DNA from: Bryoerythrophyllum caledonicum
Taxonomy: Eukaryota; Streptophyta; Bryopsida; Pottiales; Pottiaceae
Assembly: GCA_963971425.1 (NCBI GenBank)
Contig: OZ020521.1
Span: 1,366,501 to 1,430,500, forward strand
Length of the DNA stretch: 64,000 bases
Reading direction: 5' to 3'
Position 1 is the first letter of the stretch, and each line of letters opens with the position of its first letter. This document shows positions 12,701 through 25,738 of the stretch, in pieces. The translations under genes were made by a program, and so were the position numbers. The notes under the pieces were generated by a model, which worked only from the letters and a program-made list of their open reading frames with translations, had not been told where the DNA came from and ran no database searches.

Positions 12701-13072
12701 ATGGTACTCACAACCATGTATAGAACCCGAGCTCTCCACCATAAAAGGCTTTGAAAGCATAGGTTTAGAATTAAGCTGAAAGCAAATACACACATCAAGC
12801 AGTCTAGAGAAGTGCCAAGAGGCTCCTCACTTATACTGCCAAGAACTCACACAAACGTCAAAAGCAAAGGATACCTTCTAATTAAAAATGGCAGCATTAA
12901 CTACCCTTGGCGGCGGTGGCCGCCACTCCTCACTAACTTCACGTGCCCCATCAGAAGGTAACTTATTACACAAATCCCAAGGCAAAACCAAGTCAAAACC
13001 AAGTCAAAACCAAAGTAAAACCAGGGGCCAAATCCCGGAATGAACACTGACCTACGAACCAAGATTTTGACC

Positions 13073-15035
13073 CTATTTCCGGGCCAACTCTTCAAGTCTC
13101 TTCCTCTCTTCTTTCCTACTCCGTTTTTTGGAACTCCGGCTCAAAGTAGGGGTGGGCGCGGCTGTCGCAAGTGCTGCTAATGGCGCTAACACATCCATAG
13201 AAGGCCCTGATCGGGCAGAAATTATCCTAAGCAAGGTTTCCCTCGAAGGCAAGGAGGTATCCGGGCCATCCGGGGTGAGTGGCACTGTAGTCATGCCCGG
13301 ATGAAGCTCGGGTCGTGTCGGAACGACCGATACCTGACTCGGAGTTCCCATGATGACATCTTGTCTAGATGTCCGTCCTCGAATGTATAAGTGAGCAGAA
13401 CTATCACTTGCGATCTTCCCAAGATGAAGCACGATCTGCAAAGGGACCACAGCCGGTGTAGTACGAGCGGGGTTACTGAGTGGTAGTTGGCGAAGATGGA
13501 CTGAGAGTGGAGGCTCTATCGCAACACCCGGGCTTTCCTTCCAACCGCTCTACATCTGGATGGTGACCTCCGACGGAGATGGTCTTGCCAAAATCCTCAA
13601 ACTCGGGAGTTGAGAGGGCAGATCCGGGCTATCAAGATCCACAACTTCTTTTTCCTTCCTTGGGCCGTGGTCAGCTGAGCCACGCTCCTCCGGATCAGTC
13701 TCCAAGCCTAAATCTCCATCTTTATAGGAGCTGTCAGAGTCTTCCACAAACTTCGGCAGGATGTGAGTGAGATTGTCCACCAGCAATCTCATATTGGCAT
13801 AAGCTGCCTCAACCTTCAGTGTTTGTTCCATCATAAAGGCAATCACTCTCTTGCTGGAAATGTCGTTATCTCTCTCTAGTCTGGCATCAAACATTTGGCT
13901 TATAGTACCACATCTGCGGGTAAGCGCAATGCCTCCTCTACCTGTTGTAATGTTGCCACCGAGGTGTTGGCTTGGAGAAGAGCCTCCTTGCAACTCCTCT
14001 CCGCCTCAAATGCCCTACTCTTCATCTTTGTCATATCAAGCGTGAGTCGGTTGACCTTCCGCTCCAGGATGCGGAGATCACCAGCTCCTCCAATCTTTTC
14101 TTTGATTGTAATAATCAGTCTTCGCGCTGAGGATTTCCCACCAAACCGCTCAGTTGTCCCAAAGTCTTATCCACGTCTTCCACATACCCACAAAGACCCA
14201 CTTTGAGCTCGGAAACCGGGTAAGTCTTTCCTCCAAGTTGTGCCGGTGCCGTGGCTGCGGCACGAACTGCTACGCGGATACGGGTAGAAAGTGCTCCTCC
14301 TTGTCTCTGCCTTTAGCACTTGGGAGGTGGTAGAATCTCCTCCTCGGATTGCGACGAGCTGCTTCATCCTTCAGATCCTGGCTTGGGCTCTGACTCCATC
14401 CCCTGGAACTTCTTCATTATGAGTTGCGTTCCATACGCCATGTCCTCCTCGGTAGTAGTCTCCTTGAAGTGGTGATAAAGGTGGATCAGAAATGGGCAGA
14501 GAGGGGAGCGTTTGACATTGTGGACACTCCTCATTAATCTGATCACCACGTCTTTCATAATGATGGCCCAACTCACCACCGTTTCCCCAAGATAGGAACC
14601 ATACACGGTGTTAACAAGGGTGATCGTGACCTGGGACGGTTTCTCAGGGTGTAAGATTGATACGAGGAATGAGAAGACCCTCCTTGCGAGGGGGTCCAGG
14701 CAATCATGTACTGCATAACCATTCATGGCGTCCTTGGTGCAAAATCGTCCCTTGGCATACTCCTCCTTCTTCAAACTTGTCCATCCCGCCCCTTGTCGTG
14801 GAAAGCCATGCACTTCTTGCCACTTTCCCATGGTCCACCTATCTAGGCAGGTCCGAATACTATCTCCCTCTGGTTCCGGTAAGGTGTTTTGTCGCATCTC
14901 TTGCACGGTGGACTCCACACAAAAGCTCCAACAGAATTTAATCAAGGGGAGACAATCCATCCGTAGGAGATCCTCCTTGAATTCGGTAAGCTCAAGAGGG
15001 TCTTTGGGAATGGCCGGCGCAATATTCCTCCTCAT
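13073..15035 (-). CDS. Unit 1 of a putative plant transposon-protein-like ORF set
   Basis: Three minus-strand frames in series: 14364-15035 (223 aa), 13550-13993 and 13073-13450. The first contains YAVHDCLDPLARRVFSFLVS, ILHPEKPSQVT and CPFLIHLYHHF, a pattern like the putative plant transposon protein domain often carried as an extra ORF in large plant retroelements. The other two are low-complexity and charged, the last ending in a Lys/Arg-rich SKKRSRKEERKRLEELARK tail. A related set lies at 20077-21399. If they belong to an LTR-type element it is old and broken. I could not find its LTRs. Confidence 0.4.
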
Positions 15036-15214
15036 GGGGCCTGCTTGGTTTAACGATCAGCCTATCGCCATCTGATCGGGGTGGAGGTTCCTTGCCTTCT
15101 CTTATTCTTCTTATTCGGGTTCGGGGCTTACCTTGTCTCGGAGCTTCTCATCTGTGATCAACAGCTCGCCTCAAAACTCCGGGCTCGGTGGTCTTCCTCC
15201 ACAACTCTCTCTCT

Positions 15215-16165
15215 CTAAGCTTCAGCACCTTGCCTCCAGGCTCCAACACCTTGCCTCCGAGTTCCAGCACTCTACCTCCGGGCTTCAGCACTCTGCCTAT
15301 GGCCTCTAGCACTCTGCCTCCGGGTTTCAGCACCTTACCTCCGGGCTCCAGCACCTTGCCTCCGAGCTCAATGGTTCTCCTCACAGCGTCGGCCTTCGAG
15401 CTCCAACACCTTCTCTCCGGGCTTTAGCACTCGCTTCCGGGCTTGATGGTTCTCCTCGCAGTGTCGGCCTTCGGGCTTCAGTCCTCGCCTCCGGGCTCCA
15501 GCACCTTACTACCAGGCTCCAGCACTCGCTTCCGAGCTCGATGGTTATCCTTGCAATGTTGGCCTCCGGGCTTCAGTCCTCGCCTTCGGGCTCGATGGTT
15601 TTCCGCGCAGTGTCGGCCTCCGAGCTCCAGCTTCTTGCCTCCGAGCTCCAACACCTTGCCTCCAGGCTCCAGCACTCGCTTCAAGGCTCGATGGTTCTCC
15701 GCGCAGTGTCGGCCTCCGAGCTCCAGCACCTTGCCTCCGGGCTCCAGCACCTTACCTCCAGGCTCGATGGTTCTCCTCGCAGTGTTGGCCTCCGGGGTTC
15801 AGCCCTCGCATCCGGACTCGATGGTTCTCCGCGCAGTGTCAGCCTCCGAGCTCCAGCACCTTGCCTCCGGGCTCAATGGTTCTCCTCGCAGTGTCGGCCT
15901 TCAAGCTCTAGCACCTTGCCTCCGGGCTTCAGTCCTCGCCTCCGGGCTCGATGGTCCTCCTCGCTATGTCGGCCTCCGGGCTCCAGCACCTTGCCTCTAG
16001 GCTCAATGGTTCTCCTCGCAATGTCGGCCTTCGGGCTCTAGCACCTTGCCTCCGGGCTCGATGGTTCTCCTTGCAGTGTCGGCCTCCAGGCTCTAGCACT
16101 CGGCTCGATGGTTCTCCTCGCAGTGTCGACCTCTGGGCTCCAGCACCTTGTCCTTGGTAACTCAA
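15215..16165. repeat. 21-bp-based minisatellite
   Basis: Repeats of the type CTCCGGGCTCCAGCACCTTGC are interleaved with a second word, GATGGTTCTCCTCGCAGTGTC. Because the basic unit is 21 bp, the minus strand reads as heptads like VLEPGGK (frame 15148-15384) and the plus strand as LPPGSST. The array stops at the CACTA element at 16173 and related C-rich repeats resume after it. Confidence 0.8.
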
Positions 16166-16832
16166 CTCTGCCCACTATAAGAAACCCGTGTTTTTTGTCA
16201 CGTCCTGAATCATGTCCCAGGAGACATGTAGACATCCGAATTTACAACGCGTGTAACACGCTATAACGTGTGGGGACATCACCAAAAACGCGAAGACATC
16301 CCTGCGACAAGGACGATTTTCGGAGATTTTGGGAGGCTGGAAATGGTGCCAACTCGGCGCCACATAGACGACACCTAAGCGGCAGGATGACGGGCAGTGC
16401 CACATGGCCGGGAATTTCATCCGATCCAATGGTGACGTGGAATCTGACGTGGCGTTTGACCTGGACCCGGGAAAGAGTGACGTGGCAGGCCACGTCAGCA
16501 GATATTTGCGTGGTTTTTTTTTCAGATTCGTGTTTGCGGGGACGTCATTGGTAACATGGCTGTGTTTTTTAAGACGTCCCGGGTTGACGTGGAGATGTCC
16601 TGTTCGACATCTACGCCAACGCTACCTAGATTTTGATGGTGATTTCATTGAACATCGCCATGCCCTAGAGGACGTGGCGATGGACATGATCGCGTCCTCC
16701 AATACGTTGCCGACCCATGGTCGTCGGCAATGAGGGTGTCATCGCAGACGTCTCAAAGAACTTATGCGTGTGTGACGTGACATCCCCTGATGCATGGTAT
16801 TGCCGACGTTGTGTATGTGATGGTGTTTTGGA

Positions 16833-16925
16833 GGGACATCGAGAGATGTTGTACAAGACATGAATACGTTGTACAAGACATGAGTATGTTGTACAAGACA
16901 TGAGTACAAGACATGAATACCTCAT
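16833..16925. repeat. Tandem repeat of about 21 bp in CACTA element 2
   Basis: GTTGTACAAGACATGAGTAT-like units occur three to four times with small changes, the last shortened to GAGTACAAGACATGAATAC. Confidence 0.7.
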
Positions 16926-17264
16926 CATACATGTAACATGTACATTCATCCAAATTCATGCTTACTGGCCTACTTGCAAATGTGGTAATATGATATACAC
17001 GCAATTTAAAATATGAATGCCTTCCACTTTATAGTCATTACATAGACGAATACAGCCTACACTGTACTCAAAATTGAACATCGCTAAAGTGTCACAACAT
17101 CGTAGCCTAAAACATTGCCGTGTTTCTGAACATGTCCAGGAATGTCTCCATAAACACGGGGATGTTTCAAAAGACGTCCCTGCGTTTCCTAAGTGCTCCG
17201 GCATACGTCTTCTACAACATGGTCACGTCTATATGTCGCTCACAGCACATTGCATGTCCAACAC

Positions 17265-17485
17265 TGCACCTCTAACCTCTACACTCTAAACTCTAACCTT
17301 TACACTCAAAACTCTAACCTCTACACTCTAAACTCTAACCTCTACACTCTAAACTCTAACCTCTATACTCAAAATTCTAACCTCTACACTCAAAATTCTA
17401 ACCTCTACACTCTAAACTCTAACATTCTAACTTGTAAACTCAGTCTACACTCTAAAACTCCAACCTCTACATTCTAAACTCTAAC
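17265..17485. repeat. Tandem repeat of about 21 bp, CTAAACTCTAACCTCTACA type
   Basis: About ten units built from CTCTAACCTCTACACTCTAAA run through CACTA element 2. They resemble a degenerate plant telomere word (CCCTAAA) but the period is not 7 bp. Confidence 0.75.
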
Positions 17486-17534
17486 TACTTGGAGAAATGA
17501 CGGCCAAAGTGAGGTTTGTGCAACCTCAAATTCT

Positions 17535-17628
17535 ACTTAAAGGTCTCATGACCTAACTATGGCTGCAGCAGCTAACCCTAGCCGCCTCATGACCTAACTA
17601 TGGCTGCAGCAGCTAACCCTCGCCGCCT
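17535..17628. repeat. Exact 45-bp tandem duplication in CACTA element 2
   Basis: The block CTCATGACCTAACTATGGCT through CAGCTAACCCT-GCCGC appears twice in a row with almost no change, so the duplication is recent. Confidence 0.75.
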
Positions 17629-18479
17629 CTATTCATCCAATGAACTTGACGAAATTCATCCTACTTGATGGTTATGTTTTGCAAGACACGATGATGTTTT
17701 CCAGGACATGTCAATGTTTTGCCAAACACTGCTGATGTTTTCAGAGACGTCTCTGTGGGATGTCCTCAAAGCTATGTAGACGTTACTCAAGACATCTTCA
17801 ATTGGATGTCTCAAGTGACGTGGACCTATACACAGAATGACGTGTCACCTTATCCAACATGGAATTGTGTTTGCCATGTAGATGAAGTGCTGTAAACTAC
17901 AAAATATATAATATATCTACATGGGTAAGCCACCAAGGACTTTTTTGATACGAAGTGGACAAATCAAAAATTTCAGAGGATCAAAGTTAATAAATATAAT
18001 CAGAATATTCTTCAATTTTATATACTTTATTTTTTTTATTTTTTTAAAAAAAAATCTTGTTTTATAAGGCTCGTGCCCTTTTTTTCTCCTCTTGCAGACC
18101 GCTGCCCGTTTCGTTGTTTTTTTTAACGTTGGGCTGCTTTCTACCTTGCACAGCAGTAACTTCGACATTCTTACCCCAGGTGAAACGCTTGTCCGCTGCC
18201 AGCGTGGCAGTTTTGCGTCACCCAAGATGTCCTCGATGACGTCCTCGGAGACGGGCGCGTTGTTGAAGACATCGTCGCGTCTCCTATTTCGCACGCGCGT
18301 TTCGGGACCCTCCCACCTCCACTGTTCATTATTGACGCGTGGACATCCTCACGTTCACGGAGACATTACTGGCTAGCTCCAAGACATCAAAAAAACACGC
18401 TGACATGATTAAGGACATTACAAAAAACATGGGTTTCTTATAGTGGCCCCTTTTGTACCGCCTCTTGGTGCCGCTTCGG

Positions 18480-19030
18480 GTTGACTTTTGATTGTTGCCT
18501 TCTTCCCAGCTTCCCGGATTTACAAGTTGATTTTCGGCACTTTCCTCCGCATTCTTTATTATTGGCTGCCTCCGGGCTTCACCTCCTCGTGCCTTGTTGG
18601 TTGGCTTCCGAGCACCGCATTCTTTACTGTCGGTTGCCTCTTGGCTTAGCCTTCCTCGTGCCTCGCAAGTTGGCTCCCAAGCTTCACTTCCTTGTGCCTT
18701 GCTAGTTGGGTACCACGTTCTCACTCTTCCTCGCATTCTTTACAGCAGCTGCCTCCGGACTTAGCCTTCCTCGGGCCTTGCTGGTTGGCTTCCGGGCACC
18801 GCGTTCTTAAGTGCAACTGCCTCCAAGCTTCACCCTTCCTCGCGTTCTTTACTACAGCTCCCTCCGGACTTAGCCTTCCTCGGGCCTTGTTGGTTGGCTT
18901 TCGGGCTTCACCTTCCTTGTATCTTGCTGGTTGGCTTCCGCGCACCGCGTTCTTTACTGTAGCTGCCTACGGGCTCCACCCTTCCTAACGTTCTTCACTC
19001 TAGCTGCCTCCGTGCTTAGCCTTCCTCTTC
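18480..19030. repeat. C/T-rich diverged tandem repeats
   Basis: The words GCCTTCCTCGGGCCTTG, GTTGGCTTCCG and CACCGCGTTCTTTACTG recur in order several times at roughly 60-130 bp spacing. The minus strand reads as Ala/Lys/Pro repeats such as EARKPTNKARG. It continues the repeat region interrupted by CACTA element 2. Confidence 0.65.
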
Positions 19031-20076
19031 CACCTTCCAGTCTTTTAAGGCTGCATGGCTCCTTCCCCGGCCATTCGCCTTCGTAAGGATTTGGGGTTGA
19101 GGTAGGGGGGTCTTAGGCTTAAGTCTAGGCTCGGGCAATAAGTCCTTCCTTATTCCCATTAAGGCTTTTGTAATAGCTTCTTATTCCCCTACCTTAATCT
19201 CTCCTAAAGGTTAACCCTAGATTAGGCTAATCCCCAAACTTAGCTATTTTGCTTATCTTTAACACCCGTAACTATCTAACTAATTTTATTTTTTTAAATT
19301 GATACGACATCGGTCTACTCACACAAACTCAACAAAGACTCTAGACACAAGCAATGAAGGCAAGACAAGAGAAAATCAACAAAGAGAAGAGTACTAAACA
19401 TAAGAGCCCAAGGTTCCTTAAGTACACAAAGGCTACTAGCTACCCTCCAAAACTAGATCCCCAAAAGGTGAAAATGGCATCTAGAACGTGCACTAAAGTC
19501 AATAGATACCCTCCAAAAGTAGATCCACGAAAAGACAAAACGGCATCTAGATCCTAAAATCAAGGGTAGCCTAGTCACCGGCGGATTACTGGTAGATCGG
19601 TAAACCGGAAGACTCCCGGTCCCGGGACGGGTGAACCTTTCCCTAACAAAAGTAAGTAGCTGGAGAAACCACTGAGGTGGTAATGACCAGGTGCGCAATA
19701 GGCCTCATCGACATCACTACTCCCACCCTAGTGTTTAAATCTAGCAACTTAAAACAACAATCCACCAACCGGTGGGATAAATTAACAATAATACATAAGA
19801 TATAACAAAGGCTGAACCGGAAGACTCTTCCAATTAATACATATAGGGATTGTCACTACGGCTGGAAGTATCCACATGGTCGAGAGAATCTACCGGGAGG
19901 TCAGATGTCTCAACCGGGAGGTCTACCAGTAGAGTGGCAATATCCACCGGAAAGTAGGGTGTATCTATAGATACACGTAGAATCTCCTTAAGCTCAATTA
20001 ATATAGCCACAGAGGACTCCGGGGTTGAGGACGGGAGGTCAACCGGTTCCTTCTTGGTAAAAGTTATTGGGAGGTT
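19031..20076. other. Spacer with one 66-bp tandem pair, no gene seen
   Basis: TACCCTCCAAAA-TAGATCC recurs at 19441 and 19507 with GGCATCTAGA following each. The rest shows CCGGAAGACTC-type words but no clear frame. Confidence 0.4.
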
Positions 20077-21399
20077 TTATTTTCTCTCATAGACCTTCAC
20101 GCCCCACTCCTTGGAGGATGGGGAATCCACGTGACTCACCGGTGTTTGAGTGGGTTGGTCATCCTCCTCCAAAGAGGGAGATTTGACGTAAACCAATCTC
20201 TTCTTCTTTTGGGGTGGACTCCGGTCTTGCAACGATGAGGTAGTACTTGGTCGCTTGGCAAGCCTCTTGGTCAATGACATGATAGTCTCTTCGGACTACG
20301 CCTTCGAGTCGTGGATCTCCTTCTGAACGGTCCGGAGATCCCTTTTCAACTTGGCCACTAGCTCCAGCTTCTCCCGGGCCGCCAGTTAGATGTCCCGGTT
20401 GTCCTCCATTTCGAATATCTTCCAGAGAACCTTTTGAAGACCCATTGCCTCCATTAACTCCATCTCCATCTCTTGAATCTCACGGGTCACCTCTTGGGAG
20501 AACTTGGATATGTTCTCCACGAGAGTGAGTTTCTTGGATGCCTTGGGTGGTTGTGGTGGTTTTTCCCGGTAAGATCGGGAGGTCCTTTCTTTACTTGGAT
20601 TTTCTTGAGATGATGAGGCTTCTCGTAGAGTTGCCAGTGATGCCGACCGTGACTCCGATTGTCGAGGAGGATCCCAGGGAGTTGCCGATAACATCAATCG
20701 GGTCTCCGGTTGTTGAGGAGGATCCCGGGGAAGGTGGTCTGAAGAAGACATCCTTTGTCTCCACATCTTCTTCTCATCCGGGTCTAAACAAGAATAATGC
20801 TCATACAAATGTATGGGATAGGAGGTCAAGAATATCTTGGAGCATCCACTTTGTTGAACCGCCCGAATTTGAGGTAGAATTGCTTCAATCAACAAGGATC
20901 TCTAATCCGGGGAGGATTCTTCAAAAAACGCTTCAATGTATGCGGTGGCCAACTGGGCCATGACCCTTTCACGACGGTTGGGATGAAGGATTCGGTTTAG
21001 AAACTCAACCGTCCATCTCAACCAGTGATTTGTAAAGTGGTCGCTCCCGTAGCATTCCGATGAGTTGTAAGGATGCGATACATGTTCTTCTAGCAACTCC
21101 CGGTTGACCCCGGCTATCCACTCACTCTCTTGACGAAAAGAGTACACTTCGCGCCATACATCCGTAGTCGAAGATCGATGACTGGCCCGGTAGACTCCCT
21201 GGGGCATCCCAGAAGGTTGCAACTCCAACACCGCATATCCCCTCTGAAATAACCACGGCTTCTCGTAGAGTCCTCTGTATCCCATCCGGATGAGGTCCTC
21301 CTCCAACTGTATGTCTTTTGCAGTCTCCTCCCACTTGTTCGGGTCAATCTTCAAAAGAGTTATCGACACTGGTAGAGCCATGTTGTCCGTGGTGGACAA
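20077..21399 (-). CDS. Unit 2 of a putative plant transposon-protein-like ORF set
   Basis: Minus-strand frames 20902-21399 (165 aa), 20386-20895 (169 aa) and 20077-20280. The first starts at an ATG (MSTTDNMALPVSI) and carries EEDLIRMGY, WREVYSF and a W-EFLNRILHPNRRERV block matching EEDLLRMDC, WQEVHGF and FLVSILHPEKPSQV in unit 1, in the same order. The second has a basic Pro-rich middle and a predicted coiled coil (SQEVTREIQEMEMELMEAMG). Function is unknown; the resemblance is to accessory ORFs of big plant transposable elements. If LTR-type, it is an old and broken copy. Confidence 0.4.
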
Positions 21400-21859
21400 A
21401 ATCCTTGAAATGCATGTACTTCCACCAATCTCCCTATTAATTTGTCACAAAGTCCGGTCCGGCTCGGAAACACAAGTCTACCGGTCAACTAGTGGACACC
21501 TCCGGAACACTTTGCTAGAATATGTGGATATAGGTGTCTCACATATCTAGCAACATACTAACACAAGGTCACATAAAATCATCACAAGGAGAGGACTTGG
21601 GAGACAAAGACTTAGATAGAGGTTTTCCTGGTTGAGCGGGAAGACCAGGAAAAAGATAGAAAATGTGGGCAAGACCTAAAAAGGATAGGAGGATGGAGAA
21701 AACTTAAAAGAATGACTTGCTACAAGGCTAGGACAATAGACAAGAATTAATATGACACTAATGTAGACTCACATGTATACTAGGTCATAATGTGGTCTAC
21801 ATAGAGTCCACCGGGGGACTTTTTCTCTAGACCAAGGAGGGTGTTACCGGGGGTCACCC
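21400..21859. other. Spacer left of the inverted-arm element, no gene seen
   Basis: Contains CCGGGGGTCACCCCGG-like and GGTTGAGCGGGAAGACC words reminiscent of unit 2 flanks. No supportable frame. Confidence 0.35.
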
Positions 21860-23852
21860 CGGTAGAAAAAGAGAGAAAGAGACTTACGAACAAGAAATTT
21901 GCACGAACAAGAGAAATCCAACATGGGCAAGAATCACCTTTGTTTTCCAATTGGACGAGGCTATTTTGCGAGCGTAGACATGCGAGCAGAGAGCGGCGAG
22001 CCTTGGTTTGCGAGCCTAAAACACAAAAAGTAGAGAATTTTGAAGAAAAAGTAAAAGTTACTAGATTATTTTGGGAAAAAAACACTAAATTTATTATGTC
22101 ACTGGCCCTATTACCGTTGAGTAGGTGGCTGAAACATTGGGCAAGCCAAAATAGTTTTTGACAATAAAAAGACTTCAAGAGGAAAAAATTGCAAGTCATC
22201 ATGAAGAAGGCCTATGACCGTGGTGATAATTTTATCAAATGATGAAAATATATGCTTTTGGAGGTTAGAAAGATAAGAGAGAAGAAACGATAAATGGGTG
22301 AATAGTGAGAGAGCAAATAGAAAGTTGGTAGCACGAACACACCTGAGGTGGATAAAAAAAATGACGGTGAAAAGAATTGTTATGGAGGGACTATTAGTCG
22401 TATCGATAAGGGAGTTCATATGGGAAAATGGTGATAAATAAGGAGAGTGAGAAAGTAACGGTTTAGAGATGGAAAATGTTAGTTTAGGATAGAAATACGA
22501 TTTAGGGGAATTTTGATGGAGATCAAGTTAGGACATGATGTTTGTGAAAGGGACAACTAGGGTCAAAGGAATGCATAGAGGTGTAGGGAGACCAAAAAAA
22601 TTCTACAAGTGTAGAACACATGTGCAATAAACATCCATCTCGTCATTCTCATGTGGTATACAAGAAATTGCTCATGAATGAAATATTGAAGTGGCATTTT
22701 TTGTCTTACCGCAATTTTTGTAGAATTGAAAGAAAATAGTACCCTATATTTTAAGCACTGTAGTGTTTTAGAAGCAAAATCTAAAGGAATCATTTAATCT
22801 CATTCCATGTGAAACTAGGAGTATGCATGAAGACATCTAGGTCCTAGTCAAATCCATATACTATGGTAAAGTTGTAGTAGAGGTACTTGAAGTAGGTCTA
22901 CACACCGCGCTTGCCAAGTGACTTGTTTGACATGTCTGTAACATATAGACAAGAATTGGCCCATTGTCAACACATAGCGTGAAACCTTTGAAATGCTATT
23001 GGATTGTAAAGTAATAATGCAGCCAAGAGTTGCTAGCGGTACGATAAAGATATCGTAGATTTTCGCAGCTATTAATAGTGCAAAGGCAAAATTGTTATGG
23101 TGTTTAGTAGTCGGAGCTTTAGGATTCATGCAGATGTTCTTTCCAAATTTCTTAGTAGAGTGGTCCGAAGGATTGGAAGGAGGAGGATAGTACGCGAGAT
23201 TCACTGAAATGCCTTTTTGCCGAATAGCTTTTGAGGATAAATCTCTACAAACTTGGCAAGTCTCAAGTCGCCGCACTCGAGAGGAAGTATTTTGGACCTG
23301 CTAAGGTTAGTGTCCATCTTCACCGGCCAGACGTCTGGGACATGGGGTTTTGAAACCACTCACGGTCGTTGAGGATTGTGGACACATCGATAATTATTAT
23401 CTTTGTAGAAGAAAAATTGCATCTTCTCTAGTGTGCTCTTCTTATAAATTTCCATGAGGTCAATATAAGTTCGAGTAGCTGTAGGTAGCCTATTCTACAC
23501 AATCTTTGCTACACAATACTTCTTGCCCTACATGGCAATGCAAGCTTTTCCTCAGGTCTTGGAAAGTCTTGCGATGTGCCCTTGCTCTTTGTCACGATCA
23601 ATCTCTTGAATAGATTTAACGTATTGCATAGGACAAATCAAACTCGATTGGTAGATGTCTGCATTCGAAGGGCATTTCAAAGTCATCAACTATAAGATCA
23701 ATAAATTTCATATCATTATGCCATCTTCTAAGCCGTGGATGAAAGAAACGGATCTTATCTAGGCAATGGGAGTCAAATTGAGAACACAGAGGGAGTTTTG
23801 CTTTTTGATTCAACGAGACAAATTCTTCTTTACTTTCCAAGTGAGGATCTCA

Positions 23853-23968
23853 TATGCAGGATTTGTCGGCACTAGGCATTGTGGCAAGAGCGGCACAAAG
23901 AACCTTCTCATATGCAGGATTTGTCGGCACTAGGCATTGTGGCAAGAGCGGTACAAAGAACCTTCGCA
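23853..23968. repeat. 58-bp exact tandem duplication
   Basis: TATGCAGGATTTGTCGGCAC to AAGAACCTTC occurs at 23853 and again at 23911 with one or two differences. Confidence 0.85.
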
Positions 23969-24889
23969 TTTCTAATGTGCTGAGCGATATGATAGAGACT
24001 ACAAAGTCGCAGTTCTTTTTTGTCAAGACCAATTCTCAGCTTCCCACTCTTGATAAGTTGGTAATAGACAATAACTTGCATGAATGCACACCATGTCATC
24101 TACAATGGCGACATACAAATCGTCTCTTTTTTTGCCGGATTATTGCACTCATTTGTTGTGAACCGTCTATGTCAAATTACATGACAACATTTCCGCCATT
24201 TTAATATCAAACAGAACTTGCCATGAGGGAGTTTTATTAGCAATGACTTGGCAGGTGAAGTTGGAAGTGCAAACAAAGACTGAAAGTTACTACATAAGTA
24301 TAGGGGAAGACGTCGTAGAGCGTGGCTGATGTTGGCCATACTTAAGAATTGGAACCAAACAAAACCATTTGTTGCCATCAACGATGAATGTTATATCCTG
24401 CCAGGCTCGTAAACGCAGTCGCAGTCGGCATCACAACAAGCTTCCATGGAAATATTATACTACCCAATAAATGCTTAGAAATATATTTTTGAAAGCATTG
24501 ATATTGGCAATTGATAGAGTGGACACTACAAGCAAGAACGTTGAAGATGCCGGGTACGTTCAATTGGCAAAGCAAAAGACATTTGTAGTGATACTATGAA
24601 GAGGCTGCCGATATCGGCGGCTTATAATCAAGATAGGGAAAAATTCAACGAAATGAAAACTCCCAAAAAATCATGGAAAAAAACAGAAATATATTATTAA
24701 AAAATACGCTGCCGATGTTGGCAGTGCGTCATCGTAGAACAAAAAGGGAAAATCATTAATAGAGTAGATTGCATTATCGATGTTGACGAGCACAAAATTT
24801 TGACCTTACTAGAAGATAGACTTCTTTAATTGTAGAAGAAATCTCTAGAAGAAGTCTCTAATATTGATACTTTTCTTGAGGGTCCTTCA

Positions 24890-25725
24890 TATAATTGAAA
24901 AAGGAACTTTCTAAAGGCTACTAACATCAACATTCCTCTAAGGAGCCGTTTCAATGTTTAAAAATGAAACCTTCAGAGCGGATGGCCACATGGATAATCC
25001 TGAAAAGGGCCTTACACTGTTTAAAAAAGAAACCTACATAAAAGGTGCCGACATCGATACTGCTCCAGAGTACTTGTCCAATATTAAAAGCGGAACCTCT
25101 ACAAGAGGCGCTAATATCAAAATCCCATTACATGATTCTTAATGTTTATTAATGAAACTTCAGAAAGGAATCTCGACATTGGTACCTCTTTAGGTGGCCC
25201 CTTCAACGTTTAGAAAGAGAATCTTCAAAATAGGTGCCAGCATCGGTACCTCTTAAAAGAAATCTTCCTCCAATATTTAAAAAAACATCTTTAAAAATGG
25301 TACCAACAACAAAACTATACAGCAAGGCCCTTCAAATATTTATTAAGGGAATCTCCACAAGAGATGCCAACATCGGCATCCCTCCAAAAGCCCCCCGTCC
25401 AAATATTTGGAGCAAACCTCCAATAAGGCTATCAACAATGGCATCCCTTCAGAGAGCCCCTCCAGTTTTTATCAAGCAAACCTCCAATAAGGCAGACAAC
25501 ATTGGTGCCCTTCAAAAGACCCCCTTAAATGTATATCAAGGAAACCTCTAAAAGAGCAGCCGATAGTGGCGCCTACAAAGAGGACCTTTAAAATGTATAT
25601 GAAGGGAATCTCCAATAGGGCAGCCAACATCGGCGACTTCTTAGAAGACCCCTTAAATGTATATTATGGAAACCTCCAAAAAGGTAGCCGACATCGGCAC
25701 CCTTCTACAAGACCCCTTCAATAAA
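24890..25725. repeat. Left tandem array, units of about 65 bp with GCCGACATCGGC core
   Basis: Units read roughly CCCCTTAAATGTATATCAAG, then GGAACCTCCAAAAAGGCAGC, then CGACATCGGCACCCTTCA. At least ten diverged units are visible. The core GCCGACATCGGC is itself nearly palindromic. The array ends at the LINE target duplication. The same family runs inverted at 42490-43640. Confidence 0.8.
25711..25725. repeat. Target-site duplication of the giant LINE, left copy
   Basis: GACCCCTTCAATAAA, identical to 42490-42504. It lies inside an array unit, so it is host sequence. Confidence 0.95.
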
Positions 25726-25738
25726 AGAAGAAGAAGAA

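Larger units (their letters stand above)
16173..18445. mobile_element. CACTA (CMC/EnSpm) element 2, non-autonomous
   Basis: The left end is CACTATAAGAAACCCGTG and the right end inverts to CACTATAAGAAACCCATG, both continuing into TTTTTTGT. The 3-bp target duplication GCC lies at 16170-16172 and 18446-18448. At 2,273 bp it has no recognisable transposase. Inside are many ACGTC / GACGT words in both orientations that look like subterminal repeats, plus the tandem repeats listed separately. It sits in C-rich minisatellite DNA. Confidence 0.9.

Noticed and set aside
15188-16160. Pro/Ser heptad-repeat protein on the plus strand
   Set aside because: Produced by a 21-bp minisatellite open in several frames on both strands; no sign of a start context or flanking gene.
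17265-17485. Interstitial telomere repeat
   Set aside because: The period is about 21 bp and CCCTAAA never occurs in a regular 7-bp series.
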